Assembly (NCBI RefSeq): GCF_029026145.1 | Contig: NZ_CP119078.1 | Location: forward strand, 2,847,001-2,911,000 | Reading direction: 5' to 3' | Origin: Legionella cardiaca | Lineage (GTDB): Bacteria > Pseudomonadota > Gammaproteobacteria > Legionellales > Legionellaceae | DNA length: 64,000 nt | In this document: positions 1 to 8,128 of the stretch, piece after piece | Numbering within the stretch: the first letter of the stretch is position 1 | Layout: each line of letters begins with the position of its first letter | Position numbers and translations under genes: made by a program | Notes under the pieces: generated by a model | Database searches by the model: none | What the model was told of the DNA's origin: nothing | What the model saw: only the letters and a program-made list of their open reading frames with translations

Positions 1-1338
1 ATTCAAACCCTGGACGATGCCTTAGCCGAAGGCAGTGAAAATTTTACCGTAAGCATTGCCTCCATTGTTGATAATGGCAACAGTTTCGAAGCAATAACCG
101 CAAACCCTGCTGCGGATGAAGTCACAACCACCATCACCGATCAAATTGGTTCTGATAATCCTCCTGGGTCTGAAGATCAAGTATTAGTGAGTATTGCCGG
201 ACCTGCAAATGTCATCGAAGGAGAAGCAACCACCAATTACACCGTTAGTTTAAGTCATCCTGTTCCTGCGGGTGGTTCTATCACCGTAAATTTAACTTAT
301 AGCGGCGTGGCTCAAGACGGCAGTGATTTTACGGGTGTAGCATCCGTCGTCATTCCCGCAGGTAGCAGTAGTGCAACCTTTACCATTCAAACCCTGGACG
401 ATGCCTTAGCCGAAGGCAGTGAAAATTTTACCGTAAGCATTGCCTCCATTGTTGATAATGGCAACAGTTTCGAAGCAATAACCGCAAACCCTGCTGCGGA
501 TGAAGTCACGACCACCATCACTGATCAAATTGGTTCTGATAATCCTCCTGGGTCTGAAGATCAAGTATTAGTGAGTATTGCCGGACCTGCAAATGTCATC
601 GAAGGAGAAGCAACCACCAATTACACCGTCAGTTTAAGTCATCCTGTTCCTGCGGGTGGTTCTATCACCGTAAATTTAACTTATAGCGGCGTGGCTCAAG
701 ACGGCAGTGATTTTACGGGTGTAGCATCCGTCGTCATTCCCGCAGGTAGCAGTAGTGCAACCTTTACCATTCAAACCCTGGACGATGCCTTAGCCGAAGG
801 CAGTGAAAATTTTACCGTAAGCATTGCCTCCATTGTTGATAATGGCAACAGTTTCGAAGCAATAACCGCAAACCCTGCTGCGGATGAAGTCACAACCACC
901 ATCACCGATCAAATTGGTTCTGATAATCCTCCTGGGCCTGAAGATCAAGTATTGGTCAGTATTATTGGACCTGCAAATGTCATCGAAGGGGAAGTAACCA
1001 CCAATTATACCGTCAGTTTAAGTCAAACCGTTCCTGCGGGTGGTTCTATCACCGTAAATTTAACTTATAGCGGCGTGGCTCAAGACGGTAGCGATTTTAC
1101 CGGAGTGGTATCCGTCGTCATTCCTGCTGGTAGCAGCAGTACAATTTTTACCATTCAAACCTTAGATGACACTTTGCTAGAAAGCGATGAACCTTTTACT
1201 GTTTCTATTTCTTCCGTAATCGATAACAACAATAGTTTTGAAGCAGTTTTGGTTGATACGCAAAGCGATAGTGTTGAGACAGTTATTATCGATAATGATG
1301 TTCTTGAATTTACTAGCTCAGGAGATTCGCTTTTATTG
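1..1338 (+). repeat. Tandem 384-bp Calx-beta repeat array
   Basis: The same sequence recurs with a period of exactly 384 bp: attcaaaccctggacgatgc is found at 1, 385 and 769, and a diverged version at 1153. The copies at 187-570 and 571-954 are nearly identical at DNA level, differing at a few third positions and one S/P codon, while the last copy (955-1338) is visibly diverged. The array runs off the left edge. Near identity points to recent duplication or gene conversion, so copy number may vary between strains. Confidence 0.95.
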
Positions 1339-4300
1339 TCAACATCAGGAACCTCTACTCTTCCTAATTTCGAAGGTGCTTACGGACTGAGTGCATTAAA
1401 TCCCGTTCAGGGCGATCTTACTGGTTTAATTAACAGTTTAATTGCACCTGGAGGATCATTAGCCGGTGACAGTTTTGAGAATGCTTTGTCACTGATTCTT
1501 GCACAAGAAGGCGTGGCTTATAACACTGACGTGGTTCGCTTAACTGATAATGGCTCAATCAATGATTTCTATTATGAAAGAGCATTTAACGGCAGTGAAA
1601 ACTTTATTAGCTATCAGAATGCATCTCCCTCTGCCTTATTTGGCTTATTGCCTGTATCCACTCAATTAGCGCTTTTAGGATATAACATTAATGCCGTGGA
1701 TGATTTAGGAGCAGGCAATTTATTATTTACAACAACGGCGGGAGGACAATTACCTACTTATGATGCCACCACAGATACGTTCGGTAATTTAACTTTTAAT
1801 AATGAAGATGTCATTTTAGCTACTCGACAAAAAGGAGGCTATTATACCTATGAAATATTCCTTAATGGCCTTACTGATGCGGGTTTGGATGATAGTTTAT
1901 TGAATGTACCCGGCATCATTCAAGAATTCATGATTGATGGATTGGCTTATAATGGCAACCTACAAAATGGAACACTCTATTTTTCTTTATCCAATTTAAC
2001 CGATGTGGACTTAACTACTCTTCTTAACCTTGATATTCCTGGAGGAATTTTTGGTGAGGGTGGCGATATTTACTCTATTCAACGAGTAAATGGAGCATGG
2101 CAATCAGATTCGACTGATGTATTTTTTCGAGCGGAAGACTTAGGCTGGAGTAATGAATTGCTCGAACAAGCACTTGTGGATTTAGCCGCTTTAGATCCGG
2201 GCTCTGCTCTTGCCAATGCGATTAATGCCTTGCTGGGAAGTGGGGGTGTTCTGCAGTTTTTTGATATTGATGCTATCGATGTCGATGGTAATTCATTGTA
2301 TTTTTCCGTGGCTTCATTATTAGATGTAGAGTTAATTGATTTACTTGCCGGTGTGATTACCGATCCTCTCGACCCTCTTTACGCACTAACTCTACGGGGT
2401 GAAGATATTTATACAATTAGCAGAGACAGTGCTGCAAGCCCATGGAATATCGATACTTTCGATTTATATTTGGATGGTAGTGCCTATGGTTTAGGTTCCA
2501 GCAGTGGTCTCTTGGGAGATTTGTCCGATAATATTATTGAGGATGTTGATGCATTCTCCCTTTCTCATGATGCTCCCCAAATCGATACAATTTTCTTCGG
2601 CACAAGCGGTGGCGGTAATGAAAGACAAGTGGGCGGCTCCTATGATGCACAAACTCTATTGCAGGTGAATAATGGTACTTTTTATGAGTCTTTTAATTTA
2701 GCTACCCTGACCAACGGAACCGTAACCAACAATGAAATCACTGCCCTCCATGTACTGGAAAATGGTAGTGTCTTATTTGCATTAGTATCGATGGCTAATC
2801 TCCCTGGAGCAGTCACCGCGCAACCTTATAATATTATGGCGTGGGATGGAGAGACTTTTTCCGTTTATTTCGATGGCTTAAGTCAGGGTCTCTCAGCCGC
2901 AGCGAGCATACAATCATTATTTGTTATCCCTGAAGGAGACTTAAATTCAGGCAGTTTATTGATGACACTTGATAATCAAAGTTCATTGCCTGGTATCGGT
3001 ATTCTTACTAATCAGGATATTGTTTTATTTAATCCTGATACAAGCAGCTATAGTCTGGTATTGGCGGGAGAGAATATCGGTATCGAAGATATTTCAGCCC
3101 ATATTGTTATAAACACTGATTTATCTAACAGTATCGATACCTCTATAAATGATTTATTTTCTCCTGTAACCACTGAAGTAGCTGAGTCCTTAGAAACCCA
3201 ATTACTGGCTTTACAAGTTATTTTGGGAAATTTAAATACCGAGTTACAGCCAAATGGCGCAGTCGGCGGCGTGATTGCCCTCTTACTGGGGACGGTAGGC
3301 GACCTACTAAATTCTGTAAATACATTAATCACTTCACTACAGATAGAATTAACTGATAATTTAACCCCCGTAATCGACGGTATCTATGCTGATTTAAATA
3401 GTGTCTTAACAGAGCTTAATAATCCTGTTAATGCCGCAATATTTGCCCTGGAAGGCATTAGTGTGGCAGCTGCTTCAACGCTTACTCAGGATGCTATGAC
3501 CTTAACTCAAAATGTGTTGACACCGCTTGCCGCCGGTAGCGATACCATTACCCAGGGAATCGATACACTTACCACAGATTTAATGTCACAATTGGATGTT
3601 GGAACAACGCATGATTTATCCGTGTATGATATTTCTATTGATGCCTTGCATCGTTTAAATAATGGTGATTATTTACTATCTTTTTCCCAGCAATTACGTC
3701 CAGATTTAAATTTAAATCTAACCCTGGATACTTCCTTCTTTGATGACCAGACTGTTTTAGATCTAAATTTGAGTACTGATATACAAACTCTTGTCAATCA
3801 ATTAGGTGTAACAGCAGATAATATTTTAACGCCCGTATTGGATGCTAATTTAGTCAGTAATATTTTAGCTAGCGCCTTACCGACCGATCTGGATTTAATT
3901 GGTAATAATATTTACCGTTTCGCACAAGATAGCACCGGGCAATGGCAATTTAGTTTGTACTTTGATGGCACAGACCACGGTCTTGATAATGGCGGCGCAA
4001 CAGATACCGTGCTCGATTACGTTAATGCCAACTATACTGATTTAAGCCTTCTTGATTTACAAAACTTAGGATCACTTGATTTAAATTCTAATGAAAATAT
4101 AACCGCATTATATGTCTTTGAGGCAGCCACAGACGGCACTATTAACGGCTCTGTCAGTAATGATTTACTCATTGGCCAGGATAATGTTAATAACAACATT
4201 TATGGCGGTAGAGGGGAGGATGTCATGATAGGTAAATCAGGCGCCAATAATTATCTTTTCGATCAGGGTTCTTTAAATACGGCTACACCCGAGCGCGATG

Positions 4301-4563
4301 TCATTCTTGATTTTAATACTGAGAAAGGAGATAAGCTGTTATTTTTTGAAGACATCTTTGGTGGTATCTCGCCTAATGCCACTGAATTAGAAGACCTTGT
4401 TGACATTACTACGATTAGTACAGGTACTGGAACAAATAATAGTTCTCTTTTGAGCCTCCATGCCATGGATGGAGGACCCGTGGTGCATGAAATTTTATTA
4501 CAAGACTATATCCCTGCCCTTGCAACACCAATGACAGATATTGTCTCTGTTATGGGGGGGTAG
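1..4563 (+). CDS. Type I-secreted Calx-beta/RTX-like adhesin, 3' part
   Basis: The reading frame is open from the first base, so the 5' end lies outside the window; at least 1520 codons are present. The N-terminal part consists of Calx-beta-type beta-sandwich repeats (motif GPANVIEGE..TNYTVSLS) of 128 residues each. The middle (about 1800-4025) holds at least six diverged copies of a short unit of the form DIY.I.R...G.W....YFDG...GL. The C-terminus has a glycine/aspartate-rich calcium-binding stretch (NDLLIGQD..NNIYGGRGEDVMIG, about 4160-4240) followed by a DVILDFN..KGDKL segment typical of type I secretion targets. Known family: large repeat adhesins exported by TolC-type ABC systems, such as Legionella RtxA. 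Surface adhesion is inferred. No transporter gene lies in the window. The family is secure; the exact role and full length are unknown. Confidence 0.85.
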   Translation: MQTLDDALAEGSENFTVSIASIVDNGNSFEAITANPAADEVTTTITDQIGSDNPPGSEDQVLVSIAGPANVIEGEATTNYTVSLSHPVPAGGSITVNLTYSGVAQDGSDFTGVASVVIPAGSSSATFTIQTLDDALAEGSENFTVSIASIVDNGNSFEAITANPAADEVTTTITDQIGSDNPPGSEDQVLVSIAGPANVIEGEATTNYTVSLSHPVPAGGSITVNLTYSGVAQDGSDFTGVASVVIPAGSSSATFTIQTLDDALAEGSENFTVSIASIVDNGNSFEAITANPAADEVTTTITDQIGSDNPPGPEDQVLVSIIGPANVIEGEVTTNYTVSLSQTVPAGGSITVNLTYSGVAQDGSDFTGVVSVVIPAGSSSTIFTIQTLDDTLLESDEPFTVSISSVIDNNNSFEAVLVDTQSDSVETVIIDNDVLEFTSSGDSLLLSTSGTSTLPNFEGAYGLSALNPVQGDLTGLINSLIAPGGSLAGDSFENALSLILAQEGVAYNTDVVRLTDNGSINDFYYERAFNGSENFISYQNASPSALFGLLPVSTQLALLGYNINAVDDLGAGNLLFTTTAGGQLPTYDATTDTFGNLTFNNEDVILATRQKGGYYTYEIFLNGLTDAGLDDSLLNVPGIIQEFMIDGLAYNGNLQNGTLYFSLSNLTDVDLTTLLNLDIPGGIFGEGGDIYSIQRVNGAWQSDSTDVFFRAEDLGWSNELLEQALVDLAALDPGSALANAINALLGSGGVLQFFDIDAIDVDGNSLYFSVASLLDVELIDLLAGVITDPLDPLYALTLRGEDIYTISRDSAASPWNIDTFDLYLDGSAYGLGSSSGLLGDLSDNIIEDVDAFSLSHDAPQIDTIFFGTSGGGNERQVGGSYDAQTLLQVNNGTFYESFNLATLTNGTVTNNEITALHVLENGSVLFALVSMANLPGAVTAQPYNIMAWDGETFSVYFDGLSQGLSAAASIQSLFVIPEGDLNSGSLLMTLDNQSSLPGIGILTNQDIVLFNPDTSSYSLVLAGENIGIEDISAHIVINTDLSNSIDTSINDLFSPVTTEVAESLETQLLALQVILGNLNTELQPNGAVGGVIALLLGTVGDLLNSVNTLITSLQIELTDNLTPVIDGIYADLNSVLTELNNPVNAAIFALEGISVAAASTLTQDAMTLTQNVLTPLAAGSDTITQGIDTLTTDLMSQLDVGTTHDLSVYDISIDALHRLNNGDYLLSFSQQLRPDLNLNLTLDTSFFDDQTVLDLNLSTDIQTLVNQLGVTADNILTPVLDANLVSNILASALPTDLDLIGNNIYRFAQDSTGQWQFSLYFDGTDHGLDNGGATDTVLDYVNANYTDLSLLDLQNLGSLDLNSNENITALYVFEAATDGTINGSVSNDLLIGQDNVNNNIYGGRGEDVMIGKSGANNYLFDQGSLNTATPERDVILDFNTEKGDKLLFFEDIFGGISPNATELEDLVDITTISTGTGTNNSSLLSLHAMDGGPVVHEILLQDYIPALATPMTDIVSVMGG

Positions 4564-4576
4564 ATTTAGAAATCCG

Positions 4577-4980
4577 TTATTGAACATTAACCTCTGACTT
4601 CAGTAAGTTGCAGGTTAACAATTCAGAGATTAATAATGCTGGATTGGTATTTATTTTAGGTATTTTTGCGTGTATCCCAGAGAGAAATCCTTGATTTTCT
4701 GCGCTTTCTATAAATGAAAATAATCCATCAAAATAACCATTAATATTTAAAAATCCAATGGGTTTATCTAAAACACCATCTTGATAGCATTCCAGGTATC
4801 AAAAGCCTCTTCTAAAGTACCTAAACCTCAGGCATCACAATGAATGCATCCGCTTTTTGTTGCATTAATATTTTTCTTTCTTGCATCGTCTTGGTGAACT
4901 AATTCATCTAATGAAGCTAAAGGTTGCTCCTGGGGGAGCTTCCCGCCCCCGCAGGCATAAAACCTGATATAACAACATGG
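4577..4980 (-). pseudogene. Decayed LOG-family (phosphoribohydrolase) gene
   Basis: No intact frame exists, but pieces in shifting minus-strand frames read as a LOG (Lonely Guy, TIGR00730) protein: QERKILMQQKADAFIVMP, then GTLEEAFDTW, then DKPIGFLNINGYFDGLFSF and ESAENQGFLSG, ending at the TAA at 4577-4579. The order matches the family core (RK.LM...DAFI.LPGG.GTLEE and K P.G..N..GY.D.L). The PGG motif is damaged, and frameshifts lie near 4785-4830 and upstream. The N-terminal half is absent. The gene cannot make a working enzyme. Confidence 0.7.
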
Positions 4981-5067
4981 TCATTAAAAATTCAATAAAT
5001 CGTTCAAAAATGTAAAGATATTTCAAGACAAAGACTCACGCTACTTAGCACCTGTATTAACAAATTT

Positions 5068-5247
5068 TTATTTTCTTTTTAAAACATGCTCCCATGCTTT
5101 TTCTTCAGCTTCATTTTTATAAATTTCTTTATTGGTTAACTTCGCTGATTTTTTATTAGTTTTACTCGTTTGATGCTCGCCAGGCTTATTGAAGGTTTTA
5201 TTAATCCTTTCTACAGCATGAGGTTGAGGATTCTGATAAGTTTTCAT
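5068..5247 (-). CDS. Small basic hypothetical protein (59 aa)
   Basis: A 59-codon frame starts at the ATG at 5247 and stops at TAA 5068-5070. An AGGGACA ribosome-binding sequence lies a few bases upstream of the start. The product starts MKTYQNPQPHAVERI and is lysine-rich, with a C-terminal charged helix (EIYKNEAEEKAWEHVLKRK). It has no signal peptide or membrane segment. I do not recognise a family. It lies alone between the LOG pseudogene and the secreted protein at 5363 and is transcribed away from the latter. It is probably a real small gene because of its start context and protein-like composition, but there is no homology evidence here. Confidence 0.45.
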   Translation of the reverse strand: MKTYQNPQPHAVERINKTFNKPGEHQTSKTNKKSAKLTNKEIYKNEAEEKAWEHVLKRK

Positions 5248-5362
5248 AACTGTCCCTTTTTTTATGTAATTATCTTAAGTATAGCTTGCGGGGAATTCGA
5301 ACCATGAAAAATTAGCACATATTGCATATAATATAATCAACCATGGTTTGCAAAGGATGGCT

Positions 5363-5674
5363 ATGAAAACCATTTTGTTTTTATGGTTTATGAGCATGAG
5401 TTTCATATCTTCAGGCGCCGTCATTTTCATTAAAGGGCTACCCATGGCCTTGGAACATAGAAATGAAGTTTATATTCTTCCTCCTATAGTCCCAGCCAAT
5501 GCTATTACCTTATACATCACTATGGATGGTATTAATAAAATATGTGTTTTAGACCGCCACACTAACGCCGTCTTTGAGCAAATTAATCAAGTTAACTTTT
5601 TACTTAGTGGCGTTAAAACAGAATGGAATTGTTACGCTTATGAAACCACGGTGATTAAAGTTCTTCCGTGGTAG
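5363..5674 (+). CDS. Small exported hypothetical protein
   Basis: The product has 103 residues. The ATG at 5363 is chosen because AAGGA at 5353-5357 sits five bases before it; the nearer upstream ATG at 5357 overlaps that ribosome-binding site. The start MKTILFLWFMSMSFISSG is a signal peptide or signal anchor. The remainder is a short beta-rich domain with two cysteines (ICVLD and WNCYA) that could form a disulfide in the periplasm. No known family is recognised. A strong hairpin at 5731-5758 follows the stop codon. Confidence 0.6.
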   Translation: MKTILFLWFMSMSFISSGAVIFIKGLPMALEHRNEVYILPPIVPANAITLYITMDGINKICVLDRHTNAVFEQINQVNFLLSGVKTEWNCYAYETTVIKVLPW

Positions 5675-5730
5675 AAATTAACTTGCAGTCACTTTAATAG
5701 TTTGTATTTTTTCAGTATTTGCAAAATAGT

Positions 5731-5758
5731 AATGTGGTTTAATTGTTTAAACCACATT
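5731..5758. terminator. Terminator hairpin between converging genes
   Basis: A 12-bp perfect stem (aatgtggtttaa paired with ttaaaccacatt) has a 4-base loop and AT-rich flanks on both sides. It lies between the converging genes ending at 5674 and 5783 and could serve both. Confidence 0.65.
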
Positions 5759-5782
5759 ATATTTATCGTACTGGCGATTCTT

Positions 5783-6964
5783 TTACATTCTAGGACCAGG
5801 TCTAGGACTTTCACTTTGTTGAGCGTTTTTCCAATTTTTCCAGGTTTCTCTATTTTCAGGTTTTACTAGAAAATCTTTTGCACCGGTTACTAGCTTCATA
5901 CGCGCATTTGCGCCCTCTTCGTCTCCGAGATTTCTATCAGGATGGTGCTTTAATGCCATCTTTTTATAGGCAGACTTTATTTTTTCCTCTGCCTCGTTTG
6001 CATTCATAGAAGATAATTCATCCCCATCTAAACCCAGGATTGCATAAGGGTCCGTTTCTTCACCCATGTTAAATGGAGGTGTAGAAATATCCTGCTGGTT
6101 TGGAGCACTACTTTGTTGCCGATTGTAGTCGTGAACTAATTTTTCATAAATATCACGATGCGTCTGGAATACACTATATCGTTGTTGTGGGCTTAACCGT
6201 GACCAAAAAGCCTGGTTTTCGCGGAGAAAGATTTTTCTAATCAAGGCAGGATCGTTGGCTTTTGAGCAGATATCAAATAAGTTGTGATGCAAAAGTTTCT
6301 CTTGAACTTTATCAATGGCTTTTTCAAGCAAAGGTTCAGCAAACATTGCAGCTAACAAATCATTTGCCTGTTTGGGCGTTAATTGCGGTTTGGCTGCAGG
6401 TGAAGGCCGCGGGCTTTGAATATTATTATAGACCTCATTAAATTGCGAAATTAATATTTGTCTCTCTGTTGGATGAAGCATTTTTCCCACATGAGAGCAT
6501 TTAAACATAGCAGCAATGATTTTAGGATCTGAAAGTTTTAAACAATATTCAAATAAACTGCGATTTTTAGATTGAAGTTGATTTGCAATATTAGCGCCTG
6601 AAGTTAAATTATTATTCAATAGAAAAATCGCCCTTTCCATAAATTGATTGGCCTCGTTAGAAGGTATCGGCCGTAATTGGTTTCCTCTAACAACTACTGG
6701 GTCTAAGGTACGATAGGCACTAGCGAATACGCCGATGACCGCTTGTCTTAAAGGGGCGGATAAAAATGAGTTGGTTAGCATGGAATTGATTACATGATTA
6801 TCATCCACCCGTGATAATAATCGTAATAAGCTCTGGCCTTGTTCTTTCAATTTTTGCTCAATATAAGCCATAGCTTCTTTAGATCTGGCAGCATCTAATA
6901 TCCCTTTTACAAAGTTGTTGGAGTTACTATCTGAATTAACAGATCGCTCTTCTCTGGCTTGCAT
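5783..6964 (-). CDS. J-domain protein with C-terminal J domain, candidate effector
   Basis: The product has 393 residues if started at the ATG at 6964, which has a strong GGGAGGA ribosome-binding site; a longer frame from a TTG at 7000 is less likely. The C-terminal segment (about residues 310-375) is a J domain: DPYAILGL at its start, helix II YKKMALKHHPD with the HPD triad at 341-343, then a helix III/IV-like MKLVTGAKDFLV. The preceding 300 residues are helical, with no recognised domain. Canonical DnaJ carries the J domain at the N-terminus, so this is a type III (class C) J protein that presumably recruits an Hsp70. Several Legionella J-domain proteins are Dot/Icm substrates, so an effector role is a reasonable inference, not shown. 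It is transcribed alone. Confidence 0.75.
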   Translation of the reverse strand: MQAREERSVNSDSNSNNFVKGILDAARSKEAMAYIEQKLKEQGQSLLRLLSRVDDNHVINSMLTNSFLSAPLRQAVIGVFASAYRTLDPVVVRGNQLRPIPSNEANQFMERAIFLLNNNLTSGANIANQLQSKNRSLFEYCLKLSDPKIIAAMFKCSHVGKMLHPTERQILISQFNEVYNNIQSPRPSPAAKPQLTPKQANDLLAAMFAEPLLEKAIDKVQEKLLHHNLFDICSKANDPALIRKIFLRENQAFWSRLSPQQRYSVFQTHRDIYEKLVHDYNRQQSSAPNQQDISTPPFNMGEETDPYAILGLDGDELSSMNANEAEEKIKSAYKKMALKHHPDRNLGDEEGANARMKLVTGAKDFLVKPENRETWKNWKNAQQSESPRPGPRM

Positions 6965-7158
6965 ACTATATCCTCCCAATTCTGCATAATTATTATCCAA
7001 TAATAAACTTGTGTGAGGATGAGGTTACGTACGCATTTTTACACTATATGGGTTATTAATACCCATCTATTTTTGGATAGCCTAATTAAGGTAGGAATTG
7101 TCACTAAGAAATAGATTGAAAGAAAAAATATTCGCAAGACCATACGCGTCGTTAAGCT

Positions 7159-7185
7159 ATGAGGCGACAGTTAAAGTCGCCTCAT
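7159..7185. terminator. Hairpin downstream of the GG-leader peptide genes
   Basis: A 10-bp perfect GC-containing stem (atgaggcgac / gtcgcctcat) with a 7-base loop lies about 40 bases past the stop of the minus-strand peptide gene at 7227. There is no long T run on either side, so it may be a terminator or an RNA-stabilising 3' structure. Confidence 0.45.
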
Positions 7186-7226
7186 TACACAATATGATGA
7201 TCAGAGCTTTCGCATGGCTTATAAGT

Positions 7227-7394
7227 CTACTTTTTGTCTAACCAAGGCAGATCTCCACCTGGAAAAGGTGGATGTTGGGGCAACCCCCAATCCGAGTCCT
7301 GATCTCTACGGCCACCAGAAATATTTTTTAAGTCCTCGTTTTTTACAGTTTCTTTATTTTTATTTTTTGAGGGTTTTTTGGAAGGTTTTTTCAT
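7227..7394 (-). CDS. Double-glycine leader peptide A (55 aa)
   Basis: The 55-codon frame runs from ATG 7394 to TAG 7227-7229, with an AGGA sequence just upstream. The first 28 residues are lysine-rich and end in EDLKNISGG, which fits the double-glycine leader pattern (E-L-hydrophobic-GG) cleaved by C39-peptidase ABC exporters of class II bacteriocins and related secreted peptides. The predicted mature part (27 residues) begins RRDQDSDWGLPQ and is rich in Pro, Gly and Trp. A second gene with the same leader lies immediately upstream (7477-7635), so the leader is the conserved part and the cargo differs. No exporter or immunity gene is visible nearby. Function as a bacteriocin, signal or secreted peptide is inference. 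Confidence 0.6.
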   Translation of the reverse strand: MKKPSKKPSKNKNKETVKNEDLKNISGGRRDQDSDWGLPQHPPFPGGDLPWLDKK

Positions 7395-7476
7395 GATTTA
7401 GGTCCTATAAAATATACTTCTTAAGCATTTCAAGCTGGATTAGATGCCTAATCAACCTGCCATTTAAAGACCCAGA

Positions 7477-7635
7477 TTATCCTCTTGGCGGAGGCTTTAG
7501 TGGAGCCGATGGTATAGTCTCAGGGGGGAAATCGCCAGGCCTAGCCGCTCCACTTCCTCCAGAAACATTCTTTAAATGTTCTTTCTGCATTTTTTCTTTG
7601 GTTGATTTTTTTGAAACGTGAGAAGACTTTTTCAT
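7477..7635 (-). CDS. Double-glycine leader peptide B (52 aa)
   Basis: The 52-codon frame runs from ATG 7635 to TAA 7477-7479; AGGAA precedes the start. The leader (27 residues) starts MKKSSHVSKK and ends EHLKNVSGG, aligning with peptide A (shared MKK.S, Lys-rich middle, E-x-LKN-(I/V)-SGG). The mature part is short and proline-rich (SGAARPGDFPP then LKPPPRG at the C-terminus), unlike that of peptide A. The two genes are in tandem, 82 bases apart, with similar start contexts (ttataggA...atcATG), which suggests duplication and possibly one transcript. It is too small for standard ORF cut-offs. The family is not otherwise recognised. Confidence 0.6.
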   Translation of the reverse strand: MKKSSHVSKKSTKEKMQKEHLKNVSGGSGAARPGDFPPETIPSAPLKPPPRG

Positions 7636-7842
7636 GATTTTTTCCTATAACAAAGGAAGTACTTTCTAATCATAGTTCAAAATTAATGCAAAAGTATTTA
7701 TACATATGCGGTCAAGCTCTACTAAACCACTTTTTAGTGTTTGTCCTACATAATTCAATTTTAACTCACAAAATGCTAAGCAAATTTTTACTTGGTGATA
7801 TACTCGGGGACTATTTTTAATATCAATGTTAGAGGCACAACC

Positions 7843-8046
7843 ATGATTCGCTGCCATCTCGCTCGCATGATGGGCGAACGCAAGATGCGTATTGCCGACG
7901 TTGCCAGAGAAACGGGTTTGAGCCGTGCCAGGGTAACTTTGCTTTATAAAGAAACGGCCCAGAAAATGGACCTGAAAGCCATGGAGAAGCTGTGCCTGCT
8001 GTTTGAATGCCAAGTAGGCGAGCTACTTGAACTAACCTCAAAATAA
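7843..8046 (+). CDS. Cro/CI-type HTH regulator of the restriction locus
   Basis: The 67-residue product is essentially one helix-turn-helix domain (MIRCHLARMMGERKMRI then the recognition-helix region GLSRARVTLLYKE, then DLKAMEKLCLLFECQVGELLEL), of the YozG/HTH_26 kind. The ATG at 7843 is chosen because the domain begins there; the frame extends upstream without a domain. It lies 82 bases before hsdM on the same strand. Small regulators of this kind often control the timing of methylase and nuclease expression in restriction loci, so regulation of the hsd genes is a likely inference. Confidence 0.8.
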   Translation: MIRCHLARMMGERKMRIADVARETGLSRARVTLLYKETAQKMDLKAMEKLCLLFECQVGELLELTSK

Positions 8047-8128
8047 ACAGGTTGCCCGTTAAAAGATAATGATCATCCAATAAGATATTTAACGGCAACG
8101 AGCAAAAGAATTTACACGGGAAAATAAA

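Noticed and set aside
5289..5304. Sequence resembling a tRNA T-arm (ggttcgaattcc on the minus strand), a possible tRNA remnant or attachment site
   Set aside because: The flanking bases do not form the T stem, and no acceptor or other arms are present.
7214..7396. 60-codon plus-strand frame
   Set aside because: It is the shadow of the minus-strand GG-leader peptide gene, has no ribosome-binding site, and its product looks random.
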